A DNA stretch of 64,000 nt from an uncultured Flavobacteriaceae bacterium (GTDB taxonomy: Bacteria > Bacteroidota > Bacteroidia > Flavobacteriales > Flavobacteriaceae): positions 248,001 to 312,000 of the forward strand of contig CANLRK010000001.1 of NCBI GenBank assembly GCA_947493535.1, given 5' to 3'. Shown piece after piece: positions 27,211 through 36,944 of the stretch. The notes under the pieces were generated by a model. It saw nothing but the letters and a program-made list of their open reading frames with translations, was not told where the DNA came from and ran no database searches. The position numbers and the translations under genes are program-made. Every line of letters begins with the position of its first letter. Within the stretch, counting starts at the first letter, position 1.

Positions 27211-28569
27211 ATGGCGTGCAATAGTTGTGGCACTGGAAGTGACGGAAAACCAAAAGGTTGTAAAAGTAATGGAACCTGCTCCTCAGACAGTTGTAATAAA
27301 TTAACAGTTTTTGATTGGTTAGCAAACATGAGTTTGCCTAATGGACAAAAACCATTTAACTGTGTTGAAGTCCGCTTTAAAAACGGAAGAAAACACTATT
27401 ATAAAAATACCGAAAACCTTAGTCTTTCTATTGGTGATATTGTTGCTACAGAAGCATCACCAGGGCATGATGTAGGTATGGTAACTTTAACTGGAGAACT
27501 GGTTAAAGTACAAATGAAAAAGAAAAAAATTGCAGTTGATAGCGAAGATGTAAAAAAAGTTTATCGCAAAGCAACACAAAAAGATATTGATATTTGGACT
27601 GCTTCAAGAGATCGTGAAGAAGCTATGAAAGTACGCTCAAGACAATTAGCAATTGACCTCAACTTGAAAATGAAAATTTCTGACATTGAATTTCAAGGAG
27701 ACGGCTCTAAAGCTACTTTTTATTACACCGCCGAAGAGCGTGTTGATTTTAGGCAACTTATTAAAGAGTTTGCTAAAGAGTTTAACATTCGTATTGAAAT
27801 GCGTCAAATTGGTTTTCGTCAAGAAGCTGCGAGGCTTGGTGGAGTGGGATCGTGCGGAAGAGAATTATGCTGTTCTACATGGCTTACCGATTTTAGATCG
27901 GTAACAACAGCGGCTGCACGATACCAACAACTTTCTTTAAATCCACAAAAATTAGCTGGGCAATGCGGTAAGCTAAAGTGTTGTTTAAACTACGAATTAG
28001 ACTCATACCTAGATGCTTTACAAGATTTTCCTGACAAAAACATCAAACTAAAAACCAAAAGAGGTACTGCTGTCTCACAAAAAATAGATATTTTTAAAGG
28101 GCTTATTTGGTATGCCTATGAAGGAGAGTGGATGAACTGGCACAAAATAACCGCTCATGATGCAAATGAAATTATAAGTCAAAACAAAAAAGGGGTTGAA
28201 GTAGATAACTTAGAAGATTATGCTGCCGAATTAACTGAAGAAATTGTTACTGATTTTGAAAATGTTGTAGGTCAAGATAGTTTAACACGTTTTGATAAAC
28301 CTAAGCGTAAGAAAAGACGCAAACCACAAGCAAAAAGAGTTGCTAATAAAGGAACTGAAGCAAAAGACACTAATAAGAAGCCACAACAAAAACGAAGACC
28401 ACAAAGAAAAAACAGAAACAATAACGAAGGTTCAACTAAAAACACTGGACCACAAAATAAAAAAAGAAGACCGAATACTTCTGAGCAAAAAACAGGCAAA
28501 CGTCCGCAAAACAGACGTAAACCTCAAAACAATACAAAAAAAGACAATTCAACTAAAAACGATGCGTAA
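27211..28569 (+). CDS. ricT: RicT/PSP1-domain protein
   Basis: 452 residues. PSP1 C-terminal domain (about 60-290) with the conserved cysteine clusters GSCGRELCCSTWL and GQCGKLKCCLNYE that bind iron-sulphur in RicT; more cysteines lie at the N-terminus (NSCGTGS, KGCK, GTCSSDSC). The last 90 residues are a very basic, low-complexity Lys/Arg/Asn/Gln tail, likely RNA-binding or disordered. In Bacillus the RicAFT complex guides RNase Y; in Bacteroidota the role is unproven. It heads a plus-strand operon with gldH, PBP1A and scoAB, overlapping gldH by 8 bp. Confidence 0.9.
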   Translation: MACNSCGTGSDGKPKGCKSNGTCSSDSCNKLTVFDWLANMSLPNGQKPFNCVEVRFKNGRKHYYKNTENLSLSIGDIVATEASPGHDVGMVTLTGELVKVQMKKKKIAVDSEDVKKVYRKATQKDIDIWTASRDREEAMKVRSRQLAIDLNLKMKISDIEFQGDGSKATFYYTAEERVDFRQLIKEFAKEFNIRIEMRQIGFRQEAARLGGVGSCGRELCCSTWLTDFRSVTTAAARYQQLSLNPQKLAGQCGKLKCCLNYELDSYLDALQDFPDKNIKLKTKRGTAVSQKIDIFKGLIWYAYEGEWMNWHKITAHDANEIISQNKKGVEVDNLEDYAAELTEEIVTDFENVVGQDSLTRFDKPKRKKRRKPQAKRVANKGTEAKDTNKKPQQKRRPQRKNRNNNEGSTKNTGPQNKKRRPNTSEQKTGKRPQNRRKPQNNTKKDNSTKNDA

Positions 28570-29050
28570 TTTTTTTATCCTTATAACAACCTTAGTTTTT
28601 ATTATTGCTTGTGACGGTAATCGTGTGCTTGACAAGTATACAGCTTTGCCTGATGTATGGAAAAAAGAAGATACTATCTCCTTTACTTTTGAAAGTCCCG
28701 ATACGCTTAAAACCTACAATATGTTCTTAAACTTGCGTAACAATAATCTTTATGAGTTTAGTAACTTATTTTTAATTGTTAAGCTAAATACTCCTAGCAA
28801 TAATACTATTGTAGATACGTTAGAATATGAAATGGCTTACCCTAATGGTGAATGGATGGGAACTGGTTTTTCTGATTTAAAGGAAAATAAATTGTGGTAT
28901 AAAGAAGCTTTCCGTTTTAAAGAAAAAGGAATGTACCAAATAAACATTCAACATGCTATGAGGAAAAATGGAAGCATTAAAGGTGTTGATTATTTAAAGG
29001 GTATTACTGAAATAGGAATAAGATTAGAAGACGCTAAAAGTAACAAATAA
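28562..29050 (+). CDS. gldH: Gliding motility lipoprotein GldH
   Basis: 162 residues. Lipoprotein signal peptide MRNFFILITTLVFIIAC with the lipid-modified Cys at residue 17, then the GldH domain (LPDVWKKEDTISFTFESPD near the start; NIQHAMRKNGSIKGVDYLKGITEIGIRLE near the end). GldH is a lipoprotein needed for flavobacterial gliding. The ATG overlaps the last codons of ricT (ATGCGTAA), indicating translational coupling. An in-frame extension upstream would run through ricT and lacks a signal peptide. Confidence 0.9.
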   Translation: MRNFFILITTLVFIIACDGNRVLDKYTALPDVWKKEDTISFTFESPDTLKTYNMFLNLRNNNLYEFSNLFLIVKLNTPSNNTIVDTLEYEMAYPNGEWMGTGFSDLKENKLWYKEAFRFKEKGMYQINIQHAMRKNGSIKGVDYLKGITEIGIRLEDAKSNK

Positions 29051-29053
29051 ACT

Positions 29054-31387
29054 ATGGCTAAGAAAGTGCAAAAAAAACCTGTAAAAAAAACAGCTGGTTT
29101 TAAAAAATACATAAAATGGTTTTGGATGCTATTTTTAATTGGAATTATTTGCATCGCATTACCATTTATTCTTGCTGCATATGGGGCTTTTGGATATATG
29201 CCAAATTTTGATGAATTAGAAAACCCTAAATCCAACCTAGCTTCAGAAATTATTACTACTGACGGTAAAACCTTAGGTAAATTCTATTTGAATGACAATA
29301 GAACCCCTGTAAGTTACGACGACTTATCACCTTATTTAATAGACAACCTTGTTGCTACCGAAGATGAACGTTTTTATGAACATTCTGGTATTGACATTAG
29401 AAGAACCTTTACCGCCATATTACAATTAGGCCGTAAAGGTGGTGGAAGTACTATTACACAACAATTAGCAAAATTACTATTCCATCAAGAAGAAGGAAGA
29501 GGAAGTCTTGTTAACAGAATGAAGCAAAAATTTAAGGAATATGTTATAGCCACGCGTTTAGAGCGTCAATATACCAAACAAGAAATTATTACCATGTATT
29601 ATAATATTTACGACTTTGGTAATAATGCTGATGGTATACGCTCTGCTGCTAGAATTTATTTCGGAAAAGAACCAAAAGATATAGATAGTGAAGAAGCGGC
29701 AATGCTGGTTGGAATGTTCAAAAATTCTACCTTATACAACCCAGTAAGAAACCCTCAAGGAGTAACAAACAGAAGGAATGTAGTGTATAAACAAATGCAC
29801 CGTAATGGATTAATAACCCTTGAACAAAAAGACTCACTACAAAAATTACCTTTAAAATTAGATTTACACCCTGAAACACACAATGCAGGTTTAGCAACTT
29901 ACTTTAGAGAACACCTTAGAAAAGAAATGAAAACATGGATTAAAGATAATCCAAAAAATAATGAAGGTGAAATGTATAGCTTATACAAGGATGGGTTAAA
30001 AATATATGTAACCATAGACTCTCGAATGCAAGAATATGCTGAGAAAGCCATGGAAAAACACATGAAAAACCTTCAAAATGAGTTAGACAATCAAAACAAA
30101 AAAAATAAAACAGCTCCTTTTAGAGGTTTAACCCAAAAAGAAATTAATACCGAACTTACCAAGGCTATGTTACGCTCTGAACGTTACAGAGTATATACCA
30201 AAGAAATGGGCAAATCAAAAAAGGAAGCTTTAGCCTCATTTAATGTAAAGAAGAAAATGAAACTTTTTTCATGGAAAGGAGAAATAGATACTGTTATTAC
30301 TCCAAAAGACTCCATGCTATACTATAAAAAATTCCTTCGTGCTGGAGTCCTTTCTATAGAGCCTCAAACAGGAGAAGTAAAAGCGTGGGTAGGAGGTATA
30401 AATCATAAGTATTTTAAATACGACCATGCCAAGCAAGGTACCCGTCAAATTGGTTCAACATTTAAACCATTTGTATACGCCACAGCTATAGATCAATTAA
30501 AATTTTCACCATGTGACACCTTACCTGATGCTTATTTTTGTATTCCTGAAGGAAGACACGGAAACTTAAAAGATTGGTGCCCTAAAAACTCTGATGGAAA
30601 ATACAAAGGAATGATCAGCCTAAAAAAAGCTTTAGCAAGCTCAATCAATACTATTTCAGCACGATTAATGGACAAAGTAGGACCTAAAAATGTTGTAGAA
30701 ATGGCTCATAACTTAGGAATCAAAACAGAAATCCCTGAATTTCCCTCAATATGTTTAGGAACCCCTGAATTAAACCTATTCGAAATGGTAAACGCTTACA
30801 GCACTTTAGCAAATATGGGACAATATATTAAACCAACTATTATTTCACGTATTGAAGATAAAAATGGTGTTGTTTTGTATCAAAATATCCCTGAAACTAA
30901 AGATGTTCTAAGTAAAGAGTCTGCATATGTAACTGTTAAGCTACTTGAAGGTGTTACCAAATATGGTTCAGGAGCAAGGTTACGAACAGGTAAAAACACT
31001 TGGAATCCGGTATATAAAAAAGGACTAGTAACTGGCCACCCTTATCAATTTACTAACGATATTGCTGGTAAAACAGGTACCACACAAAACAACTCTGATG
31101 GTTGGTTTATGGGTATGGTACCTAACCTAGTTACTGGTGTTTGGGTAGGAGCCGAAGATAGAGCGGTACACTTTAACTCTACTGCTTACGGACAAGGAGC
31201 AACCATGGCTTTACCTATTTGGGCGCAATACATGAAAAGTTGTTATGCCGATAAAAACTTGAAGGTTTCTGCTGAACCATTTGAGGAGCCTGAAAACCTA
31301 AGCATAGAGGTAGACTGTGATAAATGGAAACAACAAAATGGCGATAGTCAAGATGATTTTAATGATGATTTTGGTGATGGCTTATAA
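29054..31387 (+). CDS. Penicillin-binding protein 1A (bifunctional transglycosylase-transpeptidase)
   Basis: 777 residues. One N-terminal membrane anchor (about 20-45) follows a Lys-rich start. The transglycosylase domain carries [14 protein letters not shown] (catalytic Glu about residue 103) and [11 protein letters not shown]; the transpeptidase has SxxK in IGSTFKPF (Ser about 468), SSINTIS and KTGTT (about 672). It polymerises and cross-links peptidoglycan on the periplasmic side of the inner membrane. The tail is acidic ([10 protein letters not shown]). It starts 3 bp after gldH, a pairing seen in many flavobacteria. Confidence 0.95.
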   Translation: MAKKVQKKPVKKTAGFKKYIKWFWMLFLIGIICIALPFILAAYGAFGYMPNFDELENPKSNLASEIITTDGKTLGKFYLNDNRTPVSYDDLSPYLIDNLVATEDERFYEHSGIDIRRTFTAILQLGRKGGGSTITQQLAKLLFHQEEGRGSLVNRMKQKFKEYVIATRLERQYTKQEIITMYYNIYDFGNNADGIRSAARIYFGKEPKDIDSEEAAMLVGMFKNSTLYNPVRNPQGVTNRRNVVYKQMHRNGLITLEQKDSLQKLPLKLDLHPETHNAGLATYFREHLRKEMKTWIKDNPKNNEGEMYSLYKDGLKIYVTIDSRMQEYAEKAMEKHMKNLQNELDNQNKKNKTAPFRGLTQKEINTELTKAMLRSERYRVYTKEMGKSKKEALASFNVKKKMKLFSWKGEIDTVITPKDSMLYYKKFLRAGVLSIEPQTGEVKAWVGGINHKYFKYDHAKQGTRQIGSTFKPFVYATAIDQLKFSPCDTLPDAYFCIPEGRHGNLKDWCPKNSDGKYKGMISLKKALASSINTISARLMDKVGPKNVVEMAHNLGIKTEIPEFPSICLGTPELNLFEMVNAYSTLANMGQYIKPTIISRIEDKNGVVLYQNIPETKDVLSKESAYVTVKLLEGVTKYGSGARLRTGKNTWNPVYKKGLVTGHPYQFTNDIAGKTGTTQNNSDGWFMGMVPNLVTGVWVGAEDRAVHFNSTAYGQGATMALPIWAQYMKSCYADKNLKVSAEPFEEPENLSIEVDCDKWKQQNGDSQDDFNDDFGDGL

Positions 31388-31398
31388 AATGCAATACA

Positions 31399-32100
31399 AT
31401 GATTAAAAAAACAGTACAAAACGCTACCGATGCATTAGCTGGAATTAAGGATGGTATGACCTTAATGTTAGGCGGTTTTGGCCTTTGCGGAATACCTGAA
31501 AATAGTATCGCCGAATTGGTAAAAAAAGAAGTGAAAAATATTACTTGTATTTCAAATAACGCAGGAGTAGATGATTTCGGTTTAGGTTTGTTATTACAAA
31601 AAAAGCAAATCAAAAAAATGATTTCTTCTTACGTAGGAGAAAATGATGAATTTGAACGACAAATGCTCTCTGGAGAACTCGATGTAGAGTTAACACCACA
31701 GGGTACTTTAGCCGAAAAATGTCGCGCTGCACAAGCAGGATTCCCTGCTTTTTATACCCCAGCAGGATATGGTACTGAAGTAGCTGAAGGAAAAGAAACT
31801 CGAGAATTTAATGGTAAAATGTACGTGTTGGAAGAAGCTTATAAAGCAGACTTTGCTATTGTTAAAGCTTGGAAAGGAGATACGGCCGGAAACTTAATTT
31901 TTAAAGGGACTGCCAGAAACTTCAACCCGTGTATGTGCGGAGCAGCTAAAATTACTATTGCAGAAGTAGAAGAATTAGTTCCTGCTGGAGAACTAGACCC
32001 TAATCAAGTACATGTGCCTGGTATTTTTGTACAGCGTATTTTTCAAGGGAAAAACTATGAAAAAAGAATTGAGCAACGAACAGTAAGACAACGTAATTAA
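31399..32100 (+). CDS. scoA: 3-oxoacid CoA-transferase subunit A
   Basis: 233 residues, class I CoA-transferase alpha subunit. Glycine-rich [14 protein letters not shown] near the N-terminus and [20 protein letters not shown] towards the C-terminus match ScoA/AtoD-type proteins. With ScoB it moves CoA between succinyl-CoA and acetoacetate or similar oxoacids. The gene follows PBP1A by 11 bp and precedes scoB by 2 bp. Confidence 0.93.
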   Translation: MIKKTVQNATDALAGIKDGMTLMLGGFGLCGIPENSIAELVKKEVKNITCISNNAGVDDFGLGLLLQKKQIKKMISSYVGENDEFERQMLSGELDVELTPQGTLAEKCRAAQAGFPAFYTPAGYGTEVAEGKETREFNGKMYVLEEAYKADFAIVKAWKGDTAGNLIFKGTARNFNPCMCGAAKITIAEVEELVPAGELDPNQVHVPGIFVQRIFQGKNYEKRIEQRTVRQRN

Positions 32101-32102
32101 TT

Positions 32103-32762
32103 ATGGCTTTAGGAAAAACTGATATCGCAAAACGCATAGCGAAAGAACTTAAAGATGGTTATTTTGTAAACTTAGGAATTGGTATACCAACATTAGTTGC
32201 TAATTATATTCCTGAAGGGATTGAAGTAGAGTTTCAAAGTGAAAACGGTGTGCTCGGTATGGGACCTTTCCCTTTTGAAGGAGACGAAGATGCCGATATT
32301 ATTAACGCTGGCAAACAGACCATAACCACCTTGCCTGGAGCAAGCTTTTTTGACTCTGCTACAAGCTTTGCCATGATTCGTGGACAACATGTAGATTTAA
32401 CCATTTTAGGTGCCATGGAAGTTGCTGAAAATGGCGATATTGCCAACTGGAAAATACCTGGTAAAATGGTAAAAGGGATGGGAGGCGCAATGGATTTGGT
32501 AGCCTCGGCAGAAAATATCATTGTAGCCATGATGCATACCAACAAAAAAGGAGAATCAAAACTATTAAAACAATGTTCCCTTCCGTTAACAGGTGTAGGG
32601 TGTGTGAAGAAAATTGTTACCAACCTTGCTGTTTTAGAAGTTACCGAAAAAGGATTTAAACTCTTAGAACGCGCGCCAGGTGTTAGCGTTGAAGATATTC
32701 AAAACGCTACTGAAGGCACCTTAATTATAGAAGGTGAAATTCCTGAAATGATAGTAGACTAA
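32103..32762 (+). CDS. scoB: 3-oxoacid CoA-transferase subunit B
   Basis: 219 residues, class I CoA-transferase beta subunit. The catalytic Glu lies in the SENGVLGMGPFP motif, which forms the thioester intermediate; GGAMDLV is also conserved. It pairs with the alpha subunit encoded immediately upstream. It is the last gene of the ricT-gldH-PBP1A-scoAB group, ended by a terminator at 32769-32798. Confidence 0.94.
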   Translation: MALGKTDIAKRIAKELKDGYFVNLGIGIPTLVANYIPEGIEVEFQSENGVLGMGPFPFEGDEDADIINAGKQTITTLPGASFFDSATSFAMIRGQHVDLTILGAMEVAENGDIANWKIPGKMVKGMGGAMDLVASAENIIVAMMHTNKKGESKLLKQCSLPLTGVGCVKKIVTNLAVLEVTEKGFKLLERAPGVSVEDIQNATEGTLIIEGEIPEMIVD

Positions 32763-32768
32763 TTATTC

Positions 32769-32798
32769 AAAAAAACAGTCTTAATGGGCTGTTTTTTT
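32769..32798 (+). terminator. Rho-independent terminator after scoB
   Basis: AAAAAACAG pairs with CTGTTTTTT, extended inward by weak pairs, with a T run; it starts 7 bp after the scoB stop. Confidence 0.85.
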
Positions 32799-32882
32799 AT
32801 TCCTTCTCCCAAAATATAGTGACATGAAAATACTTAAAAATAGAGGTTATTTACCAAATAGAATTAGCTTAGTTAGTAATGT

Positions 32883-33458
32883 ATGCAATTAAGAAAATGT
32901 TATATTTTAGTATTAGTTTGCTTTTTACTGACTTCTTGCGCTACTAGTAATTGTAACGAAATTTATTATGTGGCAATAAATAAAAAAGTCAAGCCTTTAC
33001 CTTCAGTACCTCCTCCAACATTTGGTGACACAACTAGTGTAATTAGTGAAAGGGTATTAGACTCTATAACTAGAGTGCCAATGAAGATAGCTGTGAAGTA
33101 TCATAAAATTGATTTTAACTTTGGTAATGAAGTAATGACTCTTTCTGAAAAATTTGATTCTGATAAAATTCATTATTTCATATCTGATGACGAGATTAAT
33201 TTCAAGGAAATAAAGGCAAGGCCTAGCTTATCGTTCACACTCCTTTCTGGAAATTATTTAAAAAACAAACTGACATTTGAGGAGTATGATGGCGTGTTAC
33301 AGGTTTCAGATGTAAAATATAATGAAGAGAAAGATGAAGGACTTGTTATAATAGCTTATTCTAATGAAAAATTATCCAGTACAACAGTTTTATATTATAT
33401 GGAAAAGAAAAAAGATGAATGGTACATTAAAAAAATGAGAAGCTTGTCAAAATCTTAA
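32883..33458 (+). CDS. Hypothetical lipoprotein
   Basis: 191 residues. Lipobox LLTSCAT with Cys at about residue 19, followed by a short proline-rich segment (KPLPSVPPPTF) and a mixed alpha/beta domain. No family recognised. It is isolated: the scoB terminator lies upstream and the convergent ABC gene ends 9 bp downstream. Its base composition matches the surroundings, so there is no sign of transfer. Confidence 0.7.
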   Translation: MQLRKCYILVLVCFLLTSCATSNCNEIYYVAINKKVKPLPSVPPPTFGDTTSVISERVLDSITRVPMKIAVKYHKIDFNFGNEVMTLSEKFDSDKIHYFISDDEINFKEIKARPSLSFTLLSGNYLKNKLTFEEYDGVLQVSDVKYNEEKDEGLVIIAYSNEKLSSTTVLYYMEKKKDEWYIKKMRSLSKS

Positions 33459-33467
33459 CAAAACAAG

Positions 33468-35156
33468 CTAAACCCCTTTCGGTATCGCATCAATTAATGC
33501 TTTGGTATAGGCTTTTTTAGGTGCTGCATAAATACTATCAGCCTCACCCATTTCTTCAATTTTTCCTTTATTCATTACTACTAATTGATCACTCATGTAC
33601 TTTACCACCGCCAAATCATGAGAAATAAAAATATAACTAAAACCAAAGTTATCTTTAAGCTCGTTTAATAAATTTAATACTTGCGCTTGTACAGAAATAT
33701 CTAGTGCAGAAACCGACTCATCACAAATAATTAACTTGGGGTTTACTGCAATGGTACGGGCAATCCCTATGCGTTGGCGCTGCCCGCCTGAAAACTCGTG
33801 CGGATAACGATAAAAATGTGCTTCCTCAAGTCCTACGCGTTGTAACAATACCATAGCCTGTTCCTTACGTTCTTTATCATTAGCGTATAGCTTATGTACT
33901 TTCATAGGTTCCATGATAGCCTTTCCCACAGGTATTCGTGGGTTTAATGACGAATAAGGATCTTGAAAAATTAACTGAATTTCTTTTCGTAGAGCTCTAA
34001 GCTCTTTTTTAGGTAAGTTTGTAATGTCTTTCCCTTTATAAAAAATTGTTCCAGATGTTGCTTTATCTAACTGTAAAATTGCATTTCCTAAGGTAGATTT
34101 TCCGCAACCAGACTCTCCTACCAACCCTAACGTTTCTCCTTCGTAAACATTAAAACTAACCTTATTAACAGCTTTAAAAACGACGTCTTTTTTAAACAAA
34201 AACCCTTTAGTTATATAGTTTTTTTCAACATCAACCACCTCTAATAAAGGTGAAGTATTATAAAGTTTTTTATGATGTGCTTTACGTTGTTGAATACTAA
34301 CGAGTTCATCAGATACCGTATTATTTAAATAATCCGTTATAGTGGGCAATACTTTTAATCGTTCCGTTACCGAAGGTCTTGAATTTATTAACGCTTTAGT
34401 ATATTGATGTTTAGGATTAGTAAAAACCTCACGTGCTTTTCCTTGTTCCACAATATTTCCTTTATACATCACTACAATTCGATCAGAAATTTCTGATACT
34501 AATGATAAGTCATGAGAAATAAAAATTATACTCATTCCTGTTTCTTTCTGAATTGCTTTTAATAGCGCTATTATTTCTTTCTGAACAGTTACATCTAGTG
34601 CCGTTGTGGGTTCATCGGCAATTAAAACATCTGGTTTACATGCAATAGCCATAGCAATCATTACTCGTTGCTTCTGTCCGCCTGAAATTTGATGTGGATA
34701 TTTTTTATATAGCTGCTCTGGCTCAGGAAGCTTTACTTTTTCAAATAATGACAATACTTCCTGTTTTGCCTCTTTTTCTGATACCCCTAAATGTTGCTGA
34801 AGAATTTCCGCTACTTGAAACCCACAGGTGAGTGACGGGTTTAAAGATGTCATGGGTTCTTGAAAAATCATAGCAATTTTATTGCCTCGTAGTTGCTGAA
34901 AATCCGTTGTCGGATAAGCTAACAAATCATCTTCATAAAAAATTATTTCTCCTGAATTAAACACCGTTTGTTTTTTAGGTAACAATCCTAAAACAGCCAA
35001 TGAAGAAACTGATTTTCCTGATCCAGACTCGCCTACAACACCTAATATTTCGTTTTTGTATAGCACATATGATACATTGTGTAATACATGGTTAATAACC
35101 TGATTGTTATGAAAAGATATTGAAAGGTTGTTAACTTTTAAAATAGGTATTGTCAT
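33468..35156 (-). CDS. Tandem ABC ATPase of a dipeptide/oligopeptide-type transporter
   Basis: 562 residues containing two complete ABC ATPase domains. First: Walker A GESGSGKS, signature SGGQKQRV, Walker B VLIADEPTTALD. Second: Walker A GESGCGKST, signature SGGQRQRIG, Walker B LIICDESVSALD. Both resemble DppD/DppF-type subunits fused as in YejF. The short link between them carries the oligopeptide-type C-terminal extension. No permease or binding-protein gene is nearby, so its partner permeases must be elsewhere. It is the last gene of the minus-strand group from the CNNM protein. Confidence 0.92.
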   Translation of the reverse strand: MTIPILKVNNLSISFHNNQVINHVLHNVSYVLYKNEILGVVGESGSGKSVSSLAVLGLLPKKQTVFNSGEIIFYEDDLLAYPTTDFQQLRGNKIAMIFQEPMTSLNPSLTCGFQVAEILQQHLGVSEKEAKQEVLSLFEKVKLPEPEQLYKKYPHQISGGQKQRVMIAMAIACKPDVLIADEPTTALDVTVQKEIIALLKAIQKETGMSIIFISHDLSLVSEISDRIVVMYKGNIVEQGKAREVFTNPKHQYTKALINSRPSVTERLKVLPTITDYLNNTVSDELVSIQQRKAHHKKLYNTSPLLEVVDVEKNYITKGFLFKKDVVFKAVNKVSFNVYEGETLGLVGESGCGKSTLGNAILQLDKATSGTIFYKGKDITNLPKKELRALRKEIQLIFQDPYSSLNPRIPVGKAIMEPMKVHKLYANDKERKEQAMVLLQRVGLEEAHFYRYPHEFSGGQRQRIGIARTIAVNPKLIICDESVSALDISVQAQVLNLLNELKDNFGFSYIFISHDLAVVKYMSDQLVVMNKGKIEEMGEADSIYAAPKKAYTKALIDAIPKGV

Positions 35157-35175
35157 AAAATGAAGTATACAAATA

Positions 35176-35898
35176 TTAATTTATTTGAACATGTACAATT
35201 TCTTTTTCCGTCAAGAGTTTTTCTCTGCGATATTTTAAAAATACTTGGGCTACTGCTAGCGTATCTTTTTCACAATAGTTTACTATTCTATTAATATCTT
35301 TTTCTTGATAATAAACCGCCGCTACTTGGCTACCATCAATATCGTCTTTAGGCGAAGGAATACCTAAAATTTTTGTAAGCAACTTTAACGAGGTGTAATG
35401 CTTATAATCGCCAAATTTCCATAGTTCCATTGTATCCAGATGAGGAATTTCCCATGGTTTTTTTCCAAATAAATTTAAATTCGCTGGCAACTCTATACCA
35501 TGTATTACCATCCGTCTTGCAATGAATGGAAAATCAAATTCTTTACCGTTATGTGCGCAGAGTAAATGATGTGGTTTGTTAAAATGTTTACCTAGTAACT
35601 CTTTAAAATTGGTTAATATTTGTAGCTCTTCACCATAATAGGAGGTTAACCTAAATGTTCTTTGATTTTCTACTGAAACAAAATACCCAACAGAAATACA
35701 AATAATTTTACCAAACTCAGCCCAAATACCGGCGCGATTGTAAAATTCTTCAGGAGTAAACGTATCTTTACGTTGGTATTCCGTTTTTTGATCCCACAAA
35801 GATTTTGTTAGCTCATCTAAACTTTCGAAGTTTTCACATTCTGGAACTGTTTCTATATCTAGAAACAAAATATTTTCTGGCTTAATTTTATACAACAT
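35176..35898 (-). CDS. 3'-5' exonuclease, PolB-like DEDD family
   Basis: 240 residues. It has DEDD-type exonuclease motifs: ExoI ILFLDIETVPE, ExoII in CAHNGKEFDFPFIARR, ExoIII in NYCEKDTLAVAQVF. This is the stand-alone exonuclease fold found next to DNA-repair genes in Bacteroidota. Substrate is presumably single-stranded DNA or mismatched ends, but unproven. It is 9 bp after the DUF4442 gene and 19 bp before the ABC gene. Confidence 0.87.
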   Translation of the reverse strand: MLYKIKPENILFLDIETVPECENFESLDELTKSLWDQKTEYQRKDTFTPEEFYNRAGIWAEFGKIICISVGYFVSVENQRTFRLTSYYGEELQILTNFKELLGKHFNKPHHLLCAHNGKEFDFPFIARRMVIHGIELPANLNLFGKKPWEIPHLDTMELWKFGDYKHYTSLKLLTKILGIPSPKDDIDGSQVAAVYYQEKDINRIVNYCEKDTLAVAQVFLKYRREKLLTEKEIVHVQIN

Positions 35899-35907
35899 CG
35901 TATTGAC

Positions 35908-36429
35908 TTATTTATGTGAGCGATTTTTAATTTTCTCCTTATAATGTTGTTTTTGGGCTATATATATTGTTTTGTTTACCTCTGCATAAACTACAGTAGT
36001 ATCACTGTTTGTTATCAATGCTTTTTTTCTATAGTCTAGTTCTTTTTGAATGGCAACTTGCTTTTTTATTTCCGCAATTTCGCTTTCAGAAAAACTAAAA
36101 TTAACATGCACTGTTTCTCTTGCCGGACGTTTATATTTTATACTTGCCGCCTTATCCCAAACCACATACTCATCTCCTAAAATATTCATTAATTGAATCA
36201 TGTAAATTGGGTCTGTTGCTGAAAGCATACTACCACCAAAAATAGCTCCTACATAATTCCTATTTTTATAGTTTAGTGGGATTTTTATATCAACCTCATG
36301 TAAATTCTTAGATACATACACCAATTTACCAACAGAACGCCTGTACATTGGCGATATGTTAAAGCCATATTTAAATAGTGTAGCTTCCGAAAAAAAGTGT
36401 TTTAAAAAATTAAATGCCAGTTTATACAT
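35908..36429 (-). CDS. DUF4442 hotdog-fold protein
   Basis: 173 residues from ATG 36429. It contains the thioesterase-like hotdog pattern KLVYVSKNLHEVDIKIPLNYKNRNYVG (from about residue 35; quoted only to locate it) and GGSMLSATDPIYM, as in DUF4442 proteins. A thioesterase role is possible but the family is uncharacterised. A start at ATG 36480 would add 17 residues and overlap ogt by 25 bp; the shorter start is preferred because it matches the usual YKLAxxFL beginning. Confidence 0.78.
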   Translation of the reverse strand: MYKLAFNFLKHFFSEATLFKYGFNISPMYRRSVGKLVYVSKNLHEVDIKIPLNYKNRNYVGAIFGGSMLSATDPIYMIQLMNILGDEYVVWDKAASIKYKRPARETVHVNFSFSESEIAEIKKQVAIQKELDYRKKALITNSDTTVVYAEVNKTIYIAQKQHYKEKIKNRSHK

Positions 36430-36455
36430 TATCCTAAAGATACAATAATTATTAG

Positions 36456-36944
36456 TTAGAACAATTGTTGTTGCTGGCATCCTTGCTCATGGTTTAATAA
36501 CCATTTTTTTCGCCATAAACCACCAGCATAACCAGTTAAAGAGCCATCGGAACCTATTATTCTGTGGCATGGTAAAATAATCCATAAAGGGTTTTTACCG
36601 TTTGCAGAAGCAACTGCTCTAATGGCTTTTTCATCACCTAACAAACGAGTTTGTTGTAAATACGTAGTTGTTTTTCCGTAAGGTATTTCTTGTAATGATT
36701 TCCACACTTTATTTTGAAAAGCTGTCCCGTTTAAATCTATTTTTAGTTCAAAAATTTGTCGAGAACCTTCAAAATATTCTTGAAGTTGTGTTACGCATTG
36801 CTTTAAAGAATTGGGAATTGTTTTTGAAACAGGAATTTCTTCATCTAAAACAGCCACCTGAGTAATGCCTTGCTTACCTCCAGAAATTTCACATGTTCCT
36901 AACGGAGTTTTAATATACGTAGTTTCTACACTATTATTCTTCAT
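36456..36944 (-). CDS. ogt: Methylated-DNA-[protein]-cysteine S-methyltransferase
   Basis: 162 residues. The active-site motif is PCHRIIGSDGSLTGYAGGL, whose Cys accepts the methyl group from O6-methylguanine; the DNA-binding helix region GTAFQNKVWKSLQEIPYG comes before it. There is no AdaA domain, so this is an Ogt-type suicide repair protein. ATG 36944 overlaps the end of the upstream CNNM gene by 11 bp. Confidence 0.95.
   Translation of the reverse strand: MKNNSVETTYIKTPLGTCEISGGKQGITQVAVLDEEIPVSKTIPNSLKQCVTQLQEYFEGSRQIFELKIDLNGTAFQNKVWKSLQEIPYGKTTTYLQQTRLLGDEKAIRAVASANGKNPLWIILPCHRIIGSDGSLTGYAGGLWRKKWLLNHEQGCQQQQLF

Noticed and set aside
28292-28561. An N-terminal extension of gldH running back into ricT
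   Set aside because: It would remove the lipoprotein signal peptide. The ATG at 28562 gives a proper lipobox and the expected GldH length.
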